DNA from: Carnegiea gigantea
Taxonomy: Eukaryota; Streptophyta; Magnoliopsida; Caryophyllales; Cactaceae
Reading direction: 5' to 3'
Assembly (NCBI GenBank): GCA_029747015.1
Contig: JAKOGI010000001.1
Coordinates: 3,086,001 to 3,150,000 of the forward strand
Length of the DNA: 64,000 nucleotides
Below the pieces are notes generated by a model. That model worked only from the letters and a program-made list of their open reading frames with translations, was not told where the DNA came from and did not search any database. The position numbers and the translations under genes were made by a program. Shown here piece after piece: positions 35,386 to 48,102 of the stretch; position 1 is the first letter of the stretch, and every line of letters begins with the position of its first letter.

Positions 35386-35840
35386 CTAGTGTATATCCCA
35401 TACTTCACACAGGCATGTGTAATACTTCATTTGAGATTTTGGTTATTAGCTAATTAGTTTTGATTAATATCAATATTTGAGATGTAATTATAGATTATGA
35501 ATTATATATGTATTGTAATGGTTTATTATTTTTTATATAGTCATTTTGTGGTTGTACATTTTTAATACCTTTTTAGAGCTTAAATGTTTTGAATTTGTTA
35601 TTTTATACACTTATATGCTTTGAGTTAAATAACCTAGCTAGATTTTCACTGCCTACTTTTTTGTTTATGAAATATTTATTGTAAATATTTTATTTATATA
35701 GAGGATATTATTGTTATTATTTTTATTTTATCTGGTATTGTTGTTGTTATTATTGTGGTGGTGGTGGTGGTGGTGGTGGTTATCTATTTAGTAAGCCATA
35801 AGTGTTTAAAAACTTATAGCTTAATGTTAAGAATTTGTAG
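35386..35840 (-). mobile_element. Helitron-like element Hel-1, copy 3, truncated
   Basis: The 3' terminus CTAG is at 35386-35389, next to the same host flank as copy 1. The hairpin is degenerate. Similarity to copy 1 stops near 35840 after a (GGT)n run (35757-35780). The interior and the 5' half are lost. Confidence 0.55.
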
Positions 35841-36932
35841 CATCACGATAGTTAGCAACATTCAAATGTATTAAAGTTAATATTACACCTCATTAAAATA
35901 TCTAAAACTTTCATGTGTTTGCTAGAAAAAAAAAAAATAGTCTCACCTCAATAGTAAATGTATTAATCAATGCACACAAAATGTTTTTCTTTTTTAAGAG
36001 TTCAAGAATGAATAAAGAATGAGATTAAAAAGGAGCTAAGGGACCAATATCTAAATATAACAAATGGTAGCGCATATTGAGTGTTTTCTGAACCATATGA
36101 ATATGTATTTTAATTCTAATAATATATTTCATGAATGTTAGTATATTTTCTCTATTTATGTCATAGTTTGAGTTTGGCTATTTGGACTATACGTCTATTA
36201 AATTTTGGGGTGGATAAATATAATAATATAATTTAGTAAAATAATAATTAATTAATTATGACCCATGATCAATTACATATAAGTACTTAAAACAATTAAT
36301 TAATTTAAATATGTTTTCTTTTGTTTATTCAAACAATAATTATGTCATCACAATATATTAAACTTTGATGTATTTTTTAGATAAAGATAAATCAAACATT
36401 AGGAATTTGCGGCATTACTTTAATTAATTAGGAATAGTAAAATATATTTAAATGTACTTAAAATTTATGAATGTATTTCAAAGGTCATGGTATACTAAAT
36501 ATTCTTAGCATTTTATGGTTTCATAAGATCATTTTGACCAAGCATCAGCTTAGCTAGCAACATTAATATGAAACTTTTATTATATATTAATAATACATTG
36601 TTAAAATATATTAGACTTTATTGTATTTGTTAGATAGAGAAAAAAAATCATGCATTCAGAATTTGTAGCATCACTTTAGTTAGCCAGCATCACTTGAGGA
36701 ACATTGAAATGTATTCAAATTTAATTAAAATTTATAGATGTATTTCAAAGGTCATACACAGTATACTTAACTTTAATTAAAATTGATGGAGTTATTTCAA
36801 AGATCATAGTATATTTAATTTTTCGCATTCTATGGATTTATAAGACCATCTTGATAATCAACATGTTGTGTTTTATTGTATTAGTATACCACTCCAAAGG
36901 AAAAAGAAAAAAAAACTACTTGACCAATGATA
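35840..36932. repeat. Imperfect AT-rich repeats
   Basis: A phrase such as AATTTGTAGCATCACTTTAG followed by TGTATTTCAAAGGTCAT recurs near 35838, 36405, 36658 and in part near 36785. This gives diverged tandem units of roughly 250-300 bp. No gene is seen. Confidence 0.5.
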
Positions 36933-36937
36933 TTGTG

Positions 36938-38043
36938 TGTTCAACATGAAATTTTGACATTTTTGTACCATTCATTACATAATATTTGCTTGAAATAAAT
37001 TATTAATTTAAGATTTTAATATTATTTTATTTATTTTTTAGAAATTTGACCCATTTGAAGAATAAATAAATTGCTTGGAAAAAAAAGAGAGAAAGTTGAA
37101 TCAAAATCGGATTGGGTCATAACAAGCAATTGATTGAGAAAAGAAGCAAAAGAATCGGCCCAGCTCCATGGCCCATGCATGCCCAGTCTGTTTTCTTTCC
37201 CTTTCCTCTCCCCTTGGGCCAGTCTAGGCCTGATCTTCTTCCTCTCCATTTCTTTCTCCTTGTCTCTCGGGCCAGGATGAAGCCTCGTGGCCCAGCCGGC
37301 TTGGCCCAGACCTTGTCCCCCTCTCCCTTTCTCTTTCCTTCTTTTCCTTTTCTTTCTTCCTCTCTAGCTGGGCCTGGCCCAACCTTCCCCCCCTCCCCCA
37401 CGTCATCTCCCTTCATCTCTCCGCTTGGGTCGGCCTACAGGGTCCGCCTTCTCAAATAAACGGACCAAGCTCCTGCCCCGTCTCTTCTTCTTCTTCCCCT
37501 CTCTAGCATTTCTTCTTCTTCTTCTTCCATAACCCAGAGGAGGCCGAAAGCAGAGTATGGGAGGGTAGAGGGAGTTTGTTTAGGCTTCAATTAGATTCAC
37601 GTTCAACTTGTAATGTATCTGAGTTCGAATTGTAGAATTCAATTCGAGTTTGGTGTTTTGGGCTTTGTTCTCTTGTTTTCGATTTCGATTTTCAGATTCA
37701 TATTTTAGCCTTCGAATTGCACAAGTTCGGGGTTTGCTCATGCGTTGTTCGAATTGCCAAGTCCTGCTTTGCTGAAGCCTTATTCAAATTGCCCAAATTT
37801 TGGTTTCCTGTGCTTGTTGCGTTGCTTTGCTCATGTTCCTCTGTTTTTTTCTTTCGTGTTCCTCCGCTGCTCAATTTCATGGAATAATTGCGGCCAGGTG
37901 TTGGGGCTCAACCTTTGAGTTAGTAAATTAACATCTAGTTTTGGATTAGATTAGAATTTTTAATCTAATTTCGCAACCATCTCTGAGGGCGACACCCATA
38001 ATTCGTACAACGATAAACCGTACGTTTACGGAAATTACTAACA
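36938..38043 (+). repeat. 5' LTR of the gypsy element
   Basis: 1106 bp. It differs from the 3' LTR by an extra stretch near 37295, a missing stretch of about 75 bp near 37915 and scattered substitutions. It is clearly more diverged than the LTR pair of the 7110-15324 element, so the insertion is older. Pyrimidine-rich frames across it on both strands are not genes. Confidence 0.93.
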
Positions 38044-38048
38044 AGTTT

Positions 38049-38068
38049 TTGGCGCCGTTGACGGGGAT
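38049..38068 (+). promoter_or_regulatory. Primer-binding site (tRNA-Asp type)
   Basis: TGGCGCCGTTGACGGGGA lies 5 bases after the 5' LTR. It is one base from TGGCGCCGTTGCCGGGGA, the site complementary to plant tRNA-Asp that many gypsy elements use. Confidence 0.75.
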
Positions 38069-38847
38069 GGAGTTGTGAAATCTGGTTATATCGAGTCGTA
38101 GTTTAATTATTAGAGTCGTTTTCATTTTAGTTTTAATTGAGTTGTTATTTTTGTTTTACTAAGTTTAGTTTTAATTTTGATTTTGATTTTGATTTTTGTT
38201 AAGATTAGTTTAATTTTAATTTTTAGATGCTTTCATTGCTGAAAAAATAGTACTAATTAGTTTTTTTTTTTGTGCAGCGAAAGAAGCAAAATAAAACTGA
38301 TCCGGAATTATTTAAAGTGCAGTTTTTTCACTATGTTTTAATTTTTTGGGCAAATTCTAGTGTGATTTTTGCTATTTTGATATTTTTCCTAGATTGAAAA
38401 TAATTTTTAGAGTTTGTGTGAATTTTTTGTGAAATTTTTGGAGCTGTTTGGATTTTTCTGTGAATTTTAGAATTAATATTATGTTTGCATTTTTCTGCAC
38501 TTTTCAGGGACAGAAAAATTTGAGAAAAATTATATTTATGTCCCTTGTGATTGTGTGGATTTTTCTGTATATTTAGTTTTAATTTTAGGAGTCCTATTTT
38601 CAAACTTAAAATTTTATTTAGAGAATTAGGTTGTTTAGGTGTAGTTTTATTTATTTTTAGTTTCTTTGTGTTTGTGCTTTTGATTGAGTTTTGTTTGCTT
38701 TCTATTTGTAAATTGTCTTTAGTTTTGATTCACTTTTTTTTGTTTTGTTTTGTGGAAAGAAAGACAAAAAAAGGAAAAAAAATCCCAAAAAAATCAAAAA
38801 CAGAAAAAGACCAAAAATAGAACCTTTGGTGAGCGTGTGGGATTTAT

Positions 38848-40075
38848 ATGACTGGTTGGGTAAGAAATCCTGAAAATAATCGACTTTTTAGGAGTAAGCC
38901 TGACCCAGATATTGAATTAACCTCCGAATCTAAACTCAAGCCTAGAATTGAAGAAATGGCATAGGAAAGACCTTTGAGTGAGATCTTCTACCCTCATGGG
39001 ACTGCTTTGCCATCTTACTTCACTATACCTGACCTTAGATCCAATGTGACCTTCGAATTAAGGCCTTACTATACTCAGATGTTCCCTAAATTTACTGGTT
39101 TAGAGGATGCTTATTTGTTTTTGAGGGAATTCGAAGAAGTCTGTTCTATGATGCATTTTTCTAATATTTCCATTGATGTTGTGCGCATGAAATTAATTCC
39201 TTTTGCTTTGAAAGATTCTGCTAAACGTTGGATGTATGACTTGGCTGCTAATTCTGTAACTTCTTAGAATGATTTTATGAAATTATTCTTAAGAAAATAT
39301 TTTCTTAATGCCAAGACTGTTAAGTTGAGGAATGAAATCAATCAATTTGTACAACTAGATAGTGAATCATTTTAGAAATATTTTGATAGGTTCAAGAATT
39401 TGCTGAACCAGTGTCCCCATCATGGTCTAGACCAGGCACGTTTGTGCCAGATTATTTATGAAGGACTTAACCAACAGACTAGGACCATGGTAGAATCTAT
39501 GTGTCAGGGTGGCTTTCTTTCTAAGAGCGCCACAGATGCTTGGAAATTTTTAGAGGACTTAGTTGAGAAAACTATGCAGTGGGAAACCGCTCGGGATGAC
39601 AGCTTAAGTTATAGGATTGCAAGGGGCGGGTTACATTCTGTCTCTGATGTGAATCACTTAGAGTCTAAGATTACTGCTTTAGAAAACATAATGAAAGGAT
39701 TGACTTCACAAATGACTCAGTTATCCCAGACTTCTTCGGTGTCTTGCTCTCATTGTCAGGCCCTAGATCATTCATTGAGTGCTTGTCCCTACTTTGCTCA
39801 CCAGTTAGCGATTGGGCAAGAGCAAGCGAGTATGGCCTTCCAGAGACCTAAGAATGACCATTTCTCTCCTTTTTACAATCCAGGGTGGAGAAATCACCCT
39901 AACTTCTCTTGGAGTAATGGACCAAATGTTATGGTTCCTAACTCCTAGCTCATCTCTCCCCCTTCTAGTTCCTTTCAGAGACCGATTTTTCCAGGTGTAC
40001 CTAATGCACCTAGACCTTCACTTCCTGTACCTTAAGTTCAACCTCCTCCTGGTTATAGTGATATTGATAAAATGG
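38848..40075 (+). pseudogene. gag of the Athila-like element
   Basis: The likely start is ATG 38848 (MTGWVRNPENNRLF). The Retrotrans_gag region contains PKFTGLEDAYLFLREFEEV and KRWMYDLAANS, then RFKNLLNQCPHHGL, and a Cys/His region SCSHCQALDHSLSACPY. In-frame stops fall at 38962 (TAG), 39265 (TAG, where Trp is expected), 39373 (TAG), 39946 (TAG) and 40033 (TAA, where Gln is expected). All fit C-to-T or G-to-A changes. The 900-bp leader before it (38069-38847) has no gene. Confidence 0.85.
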
Positions 40076-42990
40076 ATAGGAGAATTAATAATAATATAGA
40101 GAGAATGATTCATGCTAACATGGAAAGAATGATGAGAATGATGACTGAACAGTTTTTCCAATTAGCATCATCTTCCAGGGAGCCAGGTAATTTTCCAAGT
40201 CAGCCTAAGGCCAACCCTAAAGGTCACGCATCTTCTTCTTCAGGTAACCCTAGTGAGTCTGTGAGAAAAGTGAATGCAGTGATATCTCTCCGTTCTGGTC
40301 GAGAGATTGATAACCAGGTTAGAAGTCCTAATGAACCCTGCAGGTATCCTCACCAATTCTTCGAGAATTCTTCTTCTTCTTCACCTTCAGAGACTGGCTC
40401 ATCTAGTGAGTCAGGGGATGTTACTGATGGTGTCCTCAATGATTCTGATACTCCTTCCTCTCTTGAGTCACCGTCTAAAAAAGATGAGCTTGAAAAGAAA
40501 GACTCCTTTGAGTCAGTTGACCCTTCTCCTTCTAAGGGTCCTTCTTCTTCTTCTTCTTCTTCTTCTTCTTCTTCTTCTTCTTCTTCTCGTTCTTCTTCTG
40601 AGAAAGTGCATATGCCTTTGCCTCCTTTTCTCCATAGGCTTATTAAGAAAGATCAAGCCCATGTTGAGAAGATGAGAGAGACCTTCTCTCAAGTCAAGAT
40701 CAACATTCCTTTGCTCGGTACTATTCAGCAGATGCCTCCATATGCTAGGTTTTTAAAGGATCTGTACACAACCATGAGAGATACTAATGTCCTTAGGAAG
40801 GCTCTCTTAACCTCTGGTGCTAGTTCTATTCTATCTCATCATATCCCAGTGAAGTATAAGGACCCCGGTTGTCCTGCTATTTCTATAGTTATAGGGGAGC
40901 CGCTTATTCATAGAGCTTTGCTTGATTTAGGGGCCAGTGTCAACTTAATTCCCTTCACTGAGTATGAGAGGCTAGGGTTAGGTGGGCTTAAGCCTACTAA
41001 GATGGTTATTCAATTAGCTGATAGGTCAACCAGATTGTCTAGGGGGATAGTTGAGGATGTGCTGATCCGAGTGGGTGAATTCATTTACCCTGCGGACTTT
41101 GTTGTGATTGAGACTGAGACGGTGTCTAACTTAGCTAGTCAAGTCCCTGTAATTCTAGGACGTCCTTTCTTGGCCACTGCCAAATCCCTCATTAATTGCA
41201 GGAATGGCATGATGAGACTGTCTTTTGGTAACATGACTTTAGAGTTGAACATTTTTAATCTGCAAAGGCAGCCCTCTGGTTTGATGATATGGAGTTCTTT
41301 ACTCTTCACTGGGTAGCGGATTCTATACTTGAAGATGCTTGTGATGATGTGTTTGCTGTTGAGTATGAGTCCTTTCTTGTGAATGATGAGCCTGAGTATG
41401 ATGCTTTTGAGTTTGATGACTTGTACTCTATTGATGATTGCTTGCTCACTGCTGCTTCTGAATATACTTTTGAATCTATCTCCTCTCCTCCACCTGAACT
41501 AAAACCCCTTCCTGACTCTCTCAAGTATGCATTTCTAGGCCCCAATAAATCTTTGTCTGTCATTGTTGTTTCTGACCTAGACAGGGACCAAGAGACCAAG
41601 TTGATTGCCCTACTTAGAGAGAACAAGGAAGCTTTGGGTTGGACATTAGGGGATATTAAGGGAATTAGTCCTTCCATTGTACAACATAGGATTCATCTAG
41701 AGGACAATGCTAAGCTCTATCGTGACCGTCAAAGGCGTTTGAACCCTATTCTTCAGGAAGTGGTTAGGAAAGAAGTGCTGAAGTGGTTAGACCATGGTAT
41801 TATTTATCCCATTTCTGATAGTGAGTGGGTTAGCCCCGTTCAAGTTATTCCTAAGAAGATCGAGATTACGGTGATTAGGAATGACAAGAACGAGTTAGTC
41901 CCTACTCGTGTGCAATCTGGGTGGCGTGTTTGCATAGATTATAGAAAATTGAATGCTACCACTAGGAAAGACCACTTTTCCCTTCCTTTCTTGGACCAGA
42001 TGTTAGAGAGGTTGGCTGGACATTCCTTCTATTGCTTTTTAAATAGATACTCTGGTTACACCCAAATCTCTATTGCTCATGAGGATCAGAAAAAGACTAC
42101 TTTCACCTGTCCATTTGGGACATATGCCTTTAGGCGAATGCCCTTTGGACTGTGCAATGTTCCTGCTACCTTTCAGCGTTGCATGATTTCCATTTTCTCA
42201 GATTTAGTTGAACATTGCTTGGAAATTTTCATGGATGACTTTTCTGTGTTTGGGTCTTCCTTTGATGAATGTTTGGCTGATCTGAGAAAAGTGTTGGAAA
42301 GGTGTAGAGAGAAGAATTTAACTTTGAACTGAGAGAAGTGTCATTTTATGGTTAGGAAGGGAATAGTCTTAGACCATGTTATTTCTAAAGATGAAATTGA
42401 GGTCGACAAGGCTAAGACTGATTTGATTGTCAATCTTCCCCCCCCACCTGTGTGAAAGAAGTGAGGTCTTTCCTTGGACATGCTGGCCTCTATCGTCGCT
42501 TCATTAAGGGCTTTAGTAAGATTGCAAAGCAACTTACTAGCTAAAGATGTGTCATTTCATTTCTCTGAGGAATGTCTTGTGGCCTTCTCTAAGCTTAAGG
42601 AAGCTCTAACTTCTGCTCCTGTTCTTCATCCTCCCATCTGGGGAGAACCATTTGAATTGATGTATAATGCATCTGATTATGCTGTTGGGGTTGTTCTAGG
42701 GCAGCGTGTTGATAAGAAGCCCCATGTGATCTATTATGCTAGTCACACTTTGAATGATGCCCAACTGAACTATACTATGACTGAGAAAGAATTTTTAGCT
42801 GTGATCTTTGGGTTTGAGAAGTTTAGACCTTATTTGATTGGGTCTCATGTGATTGTGTATACTGACCACTCTGCTCTTGAGCATCTTCTTTCTAAGAAGG
42901 ATGCTAAGCCTAGATTTGTTAGATGGATATTGCTGTTGCAAGAGTTTGATTGTGAGATTAGGGATAAAAAAGGTTCTGAGAAACTTGTAG
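40072..42990 (+). pseudogene. pol: protease, reverse transcriptase and RNase H
   Basis: The 40072-41316 frame has a low-complexity Ser run (a TCT/TTC microsatellite, about 40542-40587). It then has an aspartic protease with LLDLGASVNLIP and VILGRPFLATA. A lost T near 41283 moves the frame to 41289-42332. That frame holds the RT with WRVCIDYRKLNATT, FRRMPFGLCNVPATFQR and the catalytic MDDFSVF. The first catalytic Asp, usual in FLDGYSGY, is Asn here (FLNRYSGY). TGA at 42330 replaces a Trp (before EKCHFM). Shifts follow near 42445 (C-run) and 42535. RNase H reads [13 protein letters not shown] (Asp to Asn) and [12 protein letters not shown]. The RT and RNase H would be inactive even without the stops. 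Confidence 0.88.
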
Positions 42991-44209
42991 CTGACCTTTG
43001 TCTAGGATTCTATGTGATGGAGAGAGTGAATCTAGTATTTCTGAATGCTTCTCTAATGAGCAGTTATATGCTGTCCACCCTCATCCTTGGTATACTGATA
43101 TTGTGAACTATCTAGATGCTGGTAGGATCCCTGAGGGTTGGACCAAGAATGATAGGGATAGGTTCTTCCACTTCGCGAAATTCGTTATCTGGGATGATCC
43201 TTATTTGTTTAAGTACTGTGCTGACCAAATCTTTTTGAGGTGTATTCCCAACAATGAGGTGAGAAGTGTCCTTTCTTTTTGTCATGATCAAGCATGTGGG
43301 GGGCATTTTAGTGGCAGGAAGACTGCAGCGAAAGTTCTTCAATGTGGTTTCTATTGGCCTACTCTATTTAGGGATGCTTTTGAGTACTGTAAAAGTTGCC
43401 CTAGGTGCCAACAGTTGTGTAGAATCAGCAGGCAGGATATGATGCCACCGAGTCCTATCATTGTGGTGGAAGTTTTTGATGTGTGGGGTATAGACATTAT
43501 GGGACCATTTCCTTCATCTTTTGGGAATGAGTATATTCTGTTAGCTGTGGACTATGTATCTAAATGGGTTAAAGTCATCCCCTCTAAGATTAATGATGCT
43601 AAAGTTGTTGTGAAGTTCTTAATGGAGAACATCTTTGCTAGATTTGACATGCCCCGTGCTATTATTAGTGATCAGGGTACCCATTTCAATAATAGGTCCT
43701 TTGATGCCTTATTGAAGAGGTATTCAATTGCCCATAGGCTTGCTACCCCCTATCATCCCCAAACTAGTGGCCAGGTTGAGGTGTCCAATCGGCAAATTAA
43801 GCAGATTCTTGAAAAGACCGTGAGCCGGAATAGAAAAGATTGGGCTGACAAACTCGTAGATGCTCTTTGGGCCTATAGGACGGCTTTCAAAACTCCTTTA
43901 GGTATGTCACCTTATAGGGTTGTTTATAGTAAGCCTTGTCATCTTCCTGTGGAAAGAGAGCATAGAGCTTGGTGGGCCATTAAGAAACTCAACTATGACT
44001 TGACTGAGGCTGGTAAGGAGCGTAGACTGCAACTGAATGAACTTGATGAAATTAAAGCCGAGGCTTATGAGAGTGCTCGTTCTTACAAAGAAAGGGAGAA
44101 GTTGTTTCATGATAGGCGTATCCTTCGGAGAGAGTTTGCCCTAAGAATGAAAGTGCTCTTGTATGACTCTAGGCTCCATTTGTTTCTAGGGAAGTTAAGG
44201 TCCCGATAG
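42985..44209 (+). pseudogene. pol: integrase
   Basis: A frameshift near 42985 separates this from RNase H. The 402-residue frame has the zinc-binding HHCC domain ([13 protein letters not shown], then CKSCPRCQQ). The catalytic core follows: DIMGPFPSS (first D), [12 protein letters not shown] (second D), [16 protein letters not shown] (E). All three catalytic residues are kept. The frame ends at TAG 44207-44209, where RWTGPY is expected (TGG to TAG). The remaining C-terminus (PYGTVEIQSPD) runs to about 44380 with one more stop at 44300. Confidence 0.88.
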
Positions 44210-44384
44210 ACTGGTCCTTACATTGTCTCACGTATTTTTCCCTATGGTACAGTCGAAATTCAGAGCCCTGACAGCGGTGCTACTTTTAAGGTGAATGGCT
44301 AAAGATTGAAGCAATTTCTGGAGTTGCCTAGCAAGGAAGATGTGGAGTGTCTGATACTCCGCGAGTCGAGTCCTGCTCAGTGAT

Positions 44385-45679
44385 GTGTTGAGATGATAGC
44401 TCGGGTGTACTTAGCATCCGACCTGGTTTACTAAGCACTTCTTTTCATCCCTTCTCTCTTTTCTTCTTTTTCTCTTTTTCCCTTTTCTTTCCTTTTTGTA
44501 CAGTTGGTTCTTTTTGTCTTTCTTTTGTACATATGTTGACTATTTGATTTTGAGTCGTATCTTTGTGAGTCTTGTTTTATTTGTTTTCTTTTTTTTCAAT
44601 TTTATTTTGTGGTTTTATATTTTTTTCTACTCCCAATGAGGACATTGCTCGGAATAGGTGTGGGGGTGGGAAAATTTTAAAACTCAATTTTGAAACTCAA
44701 AAAAAAAAACTTTGAAAATTTTGAAAAATCCCAAAAAAATTTTTGTTTTGTTTTTGGGGAAGCTTAGTGCTATTCTAATCAACTTAAATGCTCTGTATTT
44801 TGATTGGTAGCCTGTATATACGCATGATGTGCATGTTAGGTCTCCATCCTCGGTGTATCATCCTGAGCCTTAATTCTAACCCCATCTGTTCATTATCTCT
44901 GTGTGATCCAATCCCTATTTCTATCATCCTCATTGTCTTAAGGTCTTAGTTTTCCATGATCAACTCTCCCACTTGTTTTTGACACGATTACTTTGATTGT
45001 TTTTATTAAAAAAAAATGAATGAAAAAAATGAAAACAAAAAACTAAAAAAAAAAGAAAGAATAGAAAAAAAGGAAATAAAATGAAATTTGGAATGACAAG
45101 TAACCCTTTGAGGCATGCGCTACTTGGTATTACCCTTTGAGGCAATACTGCTACTGGAAAAACTTACTTCCTAAGTTGATAAGTCAATAATATAATTTGT
45201 GTCAGTCAAATAGAGTTGAGTTTGATTTTGATAAACCTGAACCCTAAGATGATGATACACATGCACACACGCACTGGGATGGATTCCAAGTCTTGATGTG
45301 TAGTTGGGTGAAACGTTAGAGCGTTAATGTCATTTAAGGGGTATAGAGCCTTGATGAGTACATTTTGTTTATATGCAGGCCAACATCTTTGCTAAATGGG
45401 TGATTTAGTTGATTAAAATGTGTATATATCTTTCCTCAATTTTATACATATTAATTTTTGAAACAAAACCCAAAAAGATTTTCGAGTTTTTGTTTATGTT
45501 TTCTTTTATAGATTTTGTGGGTACATCTTTTGCAAACCCTCACGAGACCTTCCTTGTTCACTAGGGGTAACCTAGGATTTAAAGGGCTTGTTGCACATGC
45601 TAAGTGCAACCGTGATTCTTACGAAAGTGAGTTAGGATTTTATTTAATTTTATTTTACTCGAGAACGAGCAAAACTTAG
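44385..45679 (+). other. Gypsy 3' internal region, non-coding
   Basis: Poly-T-rich tracts near 44450-44620 are followed by AT-rich sequence with no convincing ORF on the plus strand. This is the position where Athila elements may carry an envelope-like gene; none is recognised. Confidence 0.6.
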
Positions 45680-45692
45680 GTGTGGGGGTATT

Positions 45693-46873
45693 TGTTCAAC
45701 CTGGAATTTTGACATTTTTATACCCTTCATTACATAATATTTGCTTGAAATAAATTATTAATTTAGGATTTTAATATTGTTTTATTTATTTTGTATGAAT
45801 TTGACCCATTTAAAGAATAAATAAATTGCTTGGAAAAAAAAGAGAGAAAGTTGAATCAAAATCGGATTGGGTTATAACAAGCAATTGATTGAGAAAAGAA
45901 GCAAACGAATCGGCCCAGCTCCATGGCCCATGCATGCCCAGTCTATTTTCTTTCCCTTTTCTCTCCATTTGGGCCGGTCTAGGCCTGATCTTATTCCTCT
46001 CCATTTCTTTCTACTTGACTCTCGGGCCAGGATGAAGCCTCGTGGCCCAGACCTTGTGCCCCTCTCCCTTTCTCTTTCCTTCTTTTCCTTTTCTTTCTTC
46101 CTCTCTAGCTGGGCCTGGCCCAACCTTTCCCCCCCCTCCCCCAGGTCGTCTCCCTTCTTCTCTCCGCTTGGGCCGGCCTACAGGGTCCGCCTTCTCAAAT
46201 AAACGGACCAAGCTCCTGCCCCGTCTCTTCTTCTTCTTCCCCTCTCTAACATTTCTTCTTCTTCTTCCACAACCCAGAGGAGGCCGAAAGAGAGTATGGG
46301 AGGGTAGAGGGAGTTTGTTTAGGCTTTAGTTATATTCACGTTCAACTTGTAATGTATCTGAGTTCAAATTGTAGAGTTTAATTCAAGTTTGGTGTTTTGG
46401 GCTTTGTTCTCTTGTTTTCGATTTCGATTTTCAGATTCATATTTTAGCCTTCGAATTGCACAAGTTGGGGTTTTGCTCCTGCGTTGTTCGAATTGCCAAG
46501 TCCTGGTTTGCTGAAGCCTTATTCAAATTGCCCACATTTTGGTTTCCTGTGCTTGTTGCGTTGCTCTGCTCATGTTCCTCTGTTTTTTTCTTTCGTGTCA
46601 CTCTACTGCTCAATTTCATGGAATAATTGCGGTCAGGTGTTGGGACTCAAACTTGTTACAGTTTAGTGATTTTCATTTTGCAAATTTCGCTTGCAATTTG
46701 ATTTTGTTTAATTAGCTCCTTTAATTTGTAGAATTACTCAACTTTTGAGTTAGTAAATTAGCATCTAGTTTTGGATTAGATTAGAATTTTTAATCTAATT
46801 TCACAACTATCCCTGAGAACGACACCCGTAATTCGTACAACGATAAACCATACGCTTGCGGAAATTACTAACA
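45693..46873 (+). repeat. 3' LTR of the gypsy element
   Basis: 1181 bp. It is preceded by the polypurine tract GTGTGGGGGTATT (45680-45692) and followed by the target duplication. It retains a stretch near 46650-46740 that is missing from the 5' LTR. Confidence 0.93.
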
Positions 46874-46924
46874 TTGTGTCAAACGTTGCTTACTCAAGAA
46901 CACATTTAGTTTTATATTATGTGT

Positions 46925-47940
46925 ATGATGATATGATATGATATATGATATATGATATATATTATATATACATACATCTACATATATATATACGCACACA
47001 TACACGCACACGTAAGGTTGGATAGAATCAACATATGATTCCCATTTGTAATGTCATATAGAATATCATGTGTAATGCTGGGTACAATTAATTAACCGCA
47101 TAAATGCCCATTTATGTTTAAATTAATGTAATGCTATATTAAATGAAAAAAATTTGACTGTTTGCATATATTATATATGCATTACTTAGACTATAATGGA
47201 ATCTTATGACATCAATAGACTAAAAAGATGATCTATAAACTATGCCTGTAAAAACAAAGGCTTACATATTAGAGAAGTTTGAGAAAAACAATAAATAAGT
47301 AATAAAGGTATAACACCGAAGGAATTTAAAAGTGATTTAAACAAAAAAAGAAAATAAAAAACAATGATACCTAAAAAAGTAAAAAAAATGGTAATATAAT
47401 TTTTATTGCTTATTTATATTAATGAAAATTAAAATAAAAATCAATTAAAATCTTTGCATTGACGTTTACATATCTTATGCAATAATTAGTGAGACTATAA
47501 TATAATCTTTATTAAGTTAAGATAAATGAAAAAGATTGTCCACTGAACAACTAAAATTTGCCCATAAAAGAAAAGAAGTCTCCCATGTTAGAGAATTTTC
47601 TAAAAATAGCAGCTCAATAATTATGTATGAATATATAAGGAATTTAAAGAAATCTAAATAAAAAAGAAAAAGAAATTACAATAACTCAAAATAAACCCTC
47701 TTATTGCAGCATCAATCTATATGTTAAAGTAACTTAATGTCACATACTATTATTACTAATTCATCATAAAATTTAGTCTTTAAAAAACATAAAATTTTTA
47801 ACAAAGAAATGACTTAACAAATGAAATAAAAATTAATGTGAGTTGACATTAAGAACAAAGAGGATATATATATTATGCTAATAATATATTTAAATAATAT
47901 TTCAATTAAGCTCTTACATCGCAAAGAATATACTATAGTC
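46925..47940 (+). mobile_element. Hel-2 relative, degenerate
   Basis: This matches 17690-18660 along its length: TTGGATAGAATCAACATATG near 47018 versus TTGGATGGAATCAACATGTG near 17709, and CAATCTATATGTTAAAGTAA near 47708. The ends are decayed (about ACTATAG at the right), and the left end merges into TATG/CA microsatellites. No coding sequence. Confidence 0.55.
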
Positions 47941-48102
47941 ATGAATAATAAATAATGCTTACATGAATAATTAAAAAAATGCTTACATATCAATGCCTAA
48001 AATACTCATCTATATATCAAATAAATGCTTACCAACATTTATGAGTCAATTGTTAGTACTAGCTAAAAGATTTATCTCAAGTAAAAATGTGAATATATAC
48101 AC

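Larger units (their letters stand above)
36938..46873 (+). mobile_element. Full-length Ty3/gypsy LTR retrotransposon (Athila-like), decayed
   Basis: LTRs at 36938-38043 and 45693-46873 begin TGTTCAAC and end TTACTAACA. A 5-bp target duplication, TTGTG, flanks the element (36933-36937 and 46874-46878). The order is LTR, primer-binding site, leader, gag, protease, RT, RNase H, integrase, 1.35-kb non-coding tail, polypurine tract, LTR. There is no chromodomain, and the protease motif LLDLGASVNLIP and the primer-binding site suggest the Athila group. The envelope-like ORF of many Athila elements is not found. At least eight stop codons and several 1-base shifts make it non-autonomous now. Confidence 0.93.

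Noticed and set aside
37031..37459. ORFs on both strands in the LTR
   Set aside because: They arise from a pyrimidine-rich tract, recur in the other LTR at 45810-46329 and have no domain.
44385..45679. Envelope-like gene of the Athila-like element
   Set aside because: This is the expected position, but no plus-strand ORF of useful length or membrane pattern exists.
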